Made by a program: the position numbers and the translations under genes. Below are positions 4,755 to 7,369 of a stretch of 7,369 bases of DNA, piece after piece; the first letter of the stretch is position 1, and every line of letters begins with the position of its first letter. The stretch is from contig DKFG01000034.1 in NCBI GenBank assembly GCA_002452325.1, positions 1,131 to 8,499 on the forward strand, given 5' to 3'. The notes beneath the pieces are model-generated. The model was given only the letters and a program-made list of their open reading frames with translations. It made no database searches and had not been told where the DNA came from. This DNA is from Geobacter sp. UBA6802. GTDB taxonomy: Bacteria > Desulfobacterota > Desulfuromonadia > Geobacterales > Pseudopelobacteraceae.

Positions 4755-6980
4755 ATGCCGAGACGTTCAGTGACATATTTCCGTACCTTTATGCTGATTG
4801 GAGCCCTTATGCTTGCGATGACGACACAGGCCATTGCAGGAGGTATCTGGTACGTTAACCATGCCGGCAGCGGCAGCCAGGATGGTCGCAGTTGGGGCAG
4901 TGCGTTCCGCTCTCTGCAGAGCGCCTTGACAATGGTGGCGGAGGGGGATGAGGTCTGGGTCGCCCAGGGTAGCTACTACCCGGATGTCGCTGACCCGGCG
5001 GTTTCCTTTGTCCTGCGGGAGAACACCTCGCTTTACGGCGGCTTCAACGGCACGGAAACAGCGCGGGAACAGCGGGATGTCCGCAAGTATCCCACCATCC
5101 TGAGCGGCAATATCGGCAAGGGGGACAAGACCCGCAACACCCGTACCATTGTCATGGGGGCAAACAATGCCATCCTTGACGGCTTCACCATCTCCGGCGC
5201 CTATGCTGTTGATGAGGCGCGGATGCATCTGGTTCCGACCGACATCCTGAAAAATGATATGGCTGTCGGTGGCGGCATGCGTAACTTCATGGTCAGCCCG
5301 ATCGTACGCAACTGTATTTTCAGGGATAATTACTCACCCAAAGGGGGTGCCGTCTATAACGTTCATAAGCCGGGCGGCATACAGGCGAAGTTCATCAATG
5401 TCGATTTCATCGAGAACACCGCCCAGGTGCGCGGCGGCGCGGTCAGCAACGATCTGGGGGCCATGCCGGTCTTCATCAACTGCCGCTTTTCCAATAACCG
5501 CAGCCAGGATAAAGGCGGGGCTCTGTACAATGATTTTGCCGCTTCGCCGCTGCTGCTCAACTGCCTGTTCGAGAACAACAGTGCCGTCAGCGCCGGCGCC
5601 ATCGGCAACGATGGCGGCTCGTCACCGTTGCTGGTCAATGTCACGATCAAGAATAACCGTGCCGATAGCGGGCTGGGGGGAGGACTCTACCAGGGCACCG
5701 GAGCCAACAACAACCCGGTGCTGATAAAGACCATCGTTGACAGCATCTACAACTGGCACGAGGATCTGGTCGCCGTACTCGACACGACCGCTCTTCAGGG
5801 ACAGACCGTAGCGCTGAACCGTTTCATCGCCATCAGCGAATTAAAGGGGCAGATCACCGAGGGGGACCTGCGTGATCTGCCGAATACCGCTGTCGGGTAC
5901 CAGCCGACATTGGACGGAAACGGACTCCTCCTGAACCCGCTGGTCGTCAAACTGTTGAACTTCCTGAACCAGAATAATGCCACCATCACCTATCGGGAGG
6001 AATACACGCGCCCCGCAGTACAGCGCACAGCTGCTGCAGGGGCGGTGATCTACGTGGCGCCGACCGCCGCCGGTGTGTCCGGAGGCGACGGCAGCTCCTG
6101 GAAAAGTCCCCTGACCGATCTGCAGCAGGCGATTGAGCTGGCGTCACTGAACAAGGCACAGGTCTGGGTCAAGGCAGGCACCTACAAACCGGCACGGCGG
6201 GAGGAAGGGAGGATTGCCGCCTTTATCCTGTATGACAACATCAAGCTCTACGGCGGATTTGACGGTACTGAGACCATGCTGACACAACGCGGCGCCGGTC
6301 ATGCCACCATCCTCAGCGCCCGGACGACCGACGGGGATTTCCGCTATCCGCACGTGCTCTACGGCGCCAACAACGCGGCGCTTGATGGGCTCACCATCCG
6401 CGACGGCAAGGCGGACGGTATGACCTACAACGGCAAGGGGGGCGGCCTGCTGGCCTACCATGCCGGCAAAACCTTCCTGCCTCACGATCCGGCCGTCGGC
6501 TTCACCCTGACCATCAATAACTGCCGCTTCGAGGATAACGAGGCGCTGGAGGGAGGAGCCGTCTACACCTTCGGCAAGGCCGCACTGACAGTGACGGAGA
6601 CGGTCTTTACGAACAACCGGGCGGTTTACGGCGGCGCCGTCATGGATCGCGAAGGGAATCGTTCCAGCTATACGCGCTGCTCCTTCACCGGCAACAGCGC
6701 CACCGCGGACGGCGGGGCCTACTACGCCGATTACGGTTCCCACGTTACCTTCAGCGGAAACACGTTTAGCGGCAACAGTGCAAAGGAGCATGGCGGCGCC
6801 ATCTACCTGATAAGCCGCGCCTCGCAACTGGAGGCAACCGAGGTCAGTGTGGAAGGGGGCGATTTCAGCAACAATACCGCAGCTAAAGGCTCCAGTATCG
6901 TCAATATTGATACCAGTGTGCTGACGGTGAAGAACGCTGCCTATCCCGCCGGTTCTATCAGCGGAAGTCTCAAGCAGTAA
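4755..6980 (+). CDS. Exported parallel beta-helix protein with Pmp-like GGA/FxxN repeats
   Basis: This 741-residue protein (start chosen by ribosome binding site spacing) has a signal peptide: basic PRRS, hydrophobic core about 11-22, likely cleavage after QAIA near residue 28. The mature part is a repetitive right-handed beta-helix type protein. Rungs pair an FxxN-like motif with a GGA(I/L/V) motif: CIFRDN/GGAVYN, VDFIEN/GGAVSN, CRFSNN/GGALYN and CLFENN/AGAIGN in the first half; CRFEDN/GGAVYT, VFTNN/GGAVMD, CSFTGN/GGAYYA and TFSGN/GGAIYL in the second. This resembles chlamydial polymorphic membrane protein repeats. Each half opens with a similar cap ending in YGGF(N/D)GTET and GANNA-LDG-TI. 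Residues about 320-428 form a non-repeat linker. No autotransporter barrel, sortase motif or other anchor is visible at the C-terminus. It probably acts at the cell surface or extracellularly, in adhesion or glycan binding or cleavage, but no catalytic site is evident. Confidence 0.85.
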   Translation: MPRRSVTYFRTFMLIGALMLAMTTQAIAGGIWYVNHAGSGSQDGRSWGSAFRSLQSALTMVAEGDEVWVAQGSYYPDVADPAVSFVLRENTSLYGGFNGTETAREQRDVRKYPTILSGNIGKGDKTRNTRTIVMGANNAILDGFTISGAYAVDEARMHLVPTDILKNDMAVGGGMRNFMVSPIVRNCIFRDNYSPKGGAVYNVHKPGGIQAKFINVDFIENTAQVRGGAVSNDLGAMPVFINCRFSNNRSQDKGGALYNDFAASPLLLNCLFENNSAVSAGAIGNDGGSSPLLVNVTIKNNRADSGLGGGLYQGTGANNNPVLIKTIVDSIYNWHEDLVAVLDTTALQGQTVALNRFIAISELKGQITEGDLRDLPNTAVGYQPTLDGNGLLLNPLVVKLLNFLNQNNATITYREEYTRPAVQRTAAAGAVIYVAPTAAGVSGGDGSSWKSPLTDLQQAIELASLNKAQVWVKAGTYKPARREEGRIAAFILYDNIKLYGGFDGTETMLTQRGAGHATILSARTTDGDFRYPHVLYGANNAALDGLTIRDGKADGMTYNGKGGGLLAYHAGKTFLPHDPAVGFTLTINNCRFEDNEALEGGAVYTFGKAALTVTETVFTNNRAVYGGAVMDREGNRSSYTRCSFTGNSATADGGAYYADYGSHVTFSGNTFSGNSAKEHGGAIYLISRASQLEATEVSVEGGDFSNNTAAKGSSIVNIDTSVLTVKNAAYPAGSISGSLKQ
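4845..5201 (+). repeat. First copy of the duplicated N-cap/beta-helix module
   Basis: Residues 31-149 of the beta-helix protein (start at 4755) run from IWYV through EVWVAQGSYYP, LYGGFNGTET and ATG-free GANNAILDGFTI. The same order and spacing recurs at 6045-6407. The copies are recognisable in protein but clearly diverged in DNA, so this is an old internal duplication. Confidence 0.75.
6045..6407 (+). repeat. Second copy of the duplicated N-cap/beta-helix module
   Basis: Residues 431-551 run from VIYV through DGSSWKSPL, QVWVKAGTYKP, LYGGFDGTET and GANNAALDGLTI, matching the module at 4845-5201 in order and spacing. GGA/FxxN rungs follow it, as they do the first copy. The copy sits mid-protein, so the mature protein is likely two beta-helix domains in series. 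Confidence 0.75.
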
Positions 6981-7027
6981 TCTGCGTATTCAGTTCCTAT
7001 CCGGCTACCATCCCGTTTTCTGATACG

Positions 7028-7067
7028 GCGAACGCCCCGAACAGTAAATGCTGTTCGGGGCGTTCGC
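7028..7067. terminator. Strong hairpin between convergent genes, likely bidirectional terminator
   Basis: Positions 7028-7044 and 7051-7067 are perfect inverted copies, a 17-bp GC-rich stem with the 6-nt loop TAAATG. It lies 47 nt after the beta-helix stop and 26 nt past the sucD stop on the other strand, the expected place for a shared terminator. Neither side has a T-tract, so it would be a U-poor terminator or an mRNA 3'-end stabiliser. Confidence 0.65.
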
Positions 7068-7093
7068 ATCAAGGCCGACCAATCAGGCGCAAC

Positions 7094-7369
7094 CTATTTC
7101 TTTTTCAGTGCCTCGGCCATGGCCTGACCCATTCTGGTGGGGGAGGTGGATACCGTGACACCACACTCCTGCAGGGTGCGGATCTTGTCTTCTGCCTTAC
7201 CCTTGCCGCCGGTGATAATGGCGCCGGCATGGCCCATCCGTTTACCCGGAGGGGCGGTGCTGCCGGCAATAAAGGCTGCCACCGGTTTTTTCATGTTCTC
7301 CTTGATCCAGTGGGCCGCCTCTTCCTCGGCGCCTCCGCCGATCTCGCCGATCATGAAGACCGCCTCGGT
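7094..7369 (-). CDS. sucD: Succinyl-CoA synthetase (ADP-forming) alpha subunit, C-terminal part, cut by the window edge
   Basis: The final 91 residues of the alpha subunit are present; the gene begins beyond position 7369. The enzyme interconverts succinyl-CoA and succinate with nucleotide phosphorylation in the TCA cycle, in the cytoplasm, with the beta subunit SucC. Visible motifs are the EIGG segment (GEIGGGAEEEAA), the block AFIAGSTAPPGKRMGHAGAI with the catalytic phospho-histidine at visible residue 47, and GGKGKAEDK. The C-terminal tail (GVTVSTSPTRMGQAM, then a lysine-rich end) is typical of the family. The frame is open to the window edge, reading TEAVFMIGEIGG. It converges on the beta-helix gene with the hairpin at 7028-7067 between them. 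sucC would be expected upstream of it, outside this window. Confidence 0.96.
   Translation of the reverse strand, partial: TEAVFMIGEIGGGAEEEAAHWIKENMKKPVAAFIAGSTAPPGKRMGHAGAIITGGKGKAEDKIRTLQECGVTVSTSPTRMGQAMAEALKKK

Noticed and set aside
6144..6827. A 227-codon open frame on the minus strand inside the beta-helix gene
   Set aside because: It is antisense to the repeat-bearing gene; its V/A/G-rich product mirrors the repeated GGC-rich codons and shows no domain.

Overview
The window looks like a chromosomal segment of a moderately GC-rich Gram-negative bacterium, most likely a Desulfuromonadales/Geobacteraceae-type deltaproteobacterium. This is inferred from the style of the DnaE and SucD sequences, a 7TM-PAS histidine kinase and exported proteins with Gram-negative signal peptides. 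No rRNA or other decisive marker is present, so the taxonomic call is tentative. Two conserved housekeeping genes, both on the minus strand and both cut by the window ends, flank a four-gene plus-strand accessory block.

Layout. Positions 1-706 (minus) hold the N-terminal 235 residues of the replicative DNA polymerase III alpha subunit (dnaE), which starts inside the window and runs off its left edge. Positions 707-909 form a divergent promoter region with a sigma70-like promoter for each side, an inverted repeat and a pair of direct repeats. Positions 910-3278 (plus) encode a two-component system: a 7TM-PAS-HisKA histidine kinase and a REC-LuxR-HTH response regulator that overlap by ATGA. Positions 3279-3502 are a 224-bp non-coding gap containing a small, relatively AT-rich segment bounded by inverted CTAGGAG repeats. 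Positions 3503-6980 (plus) encode two exported proteins separated by only 19 nt: an alpha/beta-hydrolase of lipase/esterase type and a large parallel beta-helix protein with chlamydial-Pmp-like GGA(I/L/V)/FxxN repeats and an internal duplication. Positions 6981-7093 hold a 17-bp perfect hairpin between convergent genes. Positions 7094-7369 (minus) are the C-terminus of the succinyl-CoA synthetase alpha subunit (sucD).

How the genes may work together. The kinase and regulator are very probably a cognate pair. The hydrolase and the beta-helix protein are very probably one transcription unit, and both carry signal peptides, which suggests a cell-envelope or extracellular function. It is plausible, but not shown by the sequence, that the two-component system controls this exported pair. 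The beta-helix protein has no visible autotransporter barrel, sortase signal or other anchor, so its final location is open. No CRISPR array, tRNA, rRNA, transposase or integrase gene was seen.
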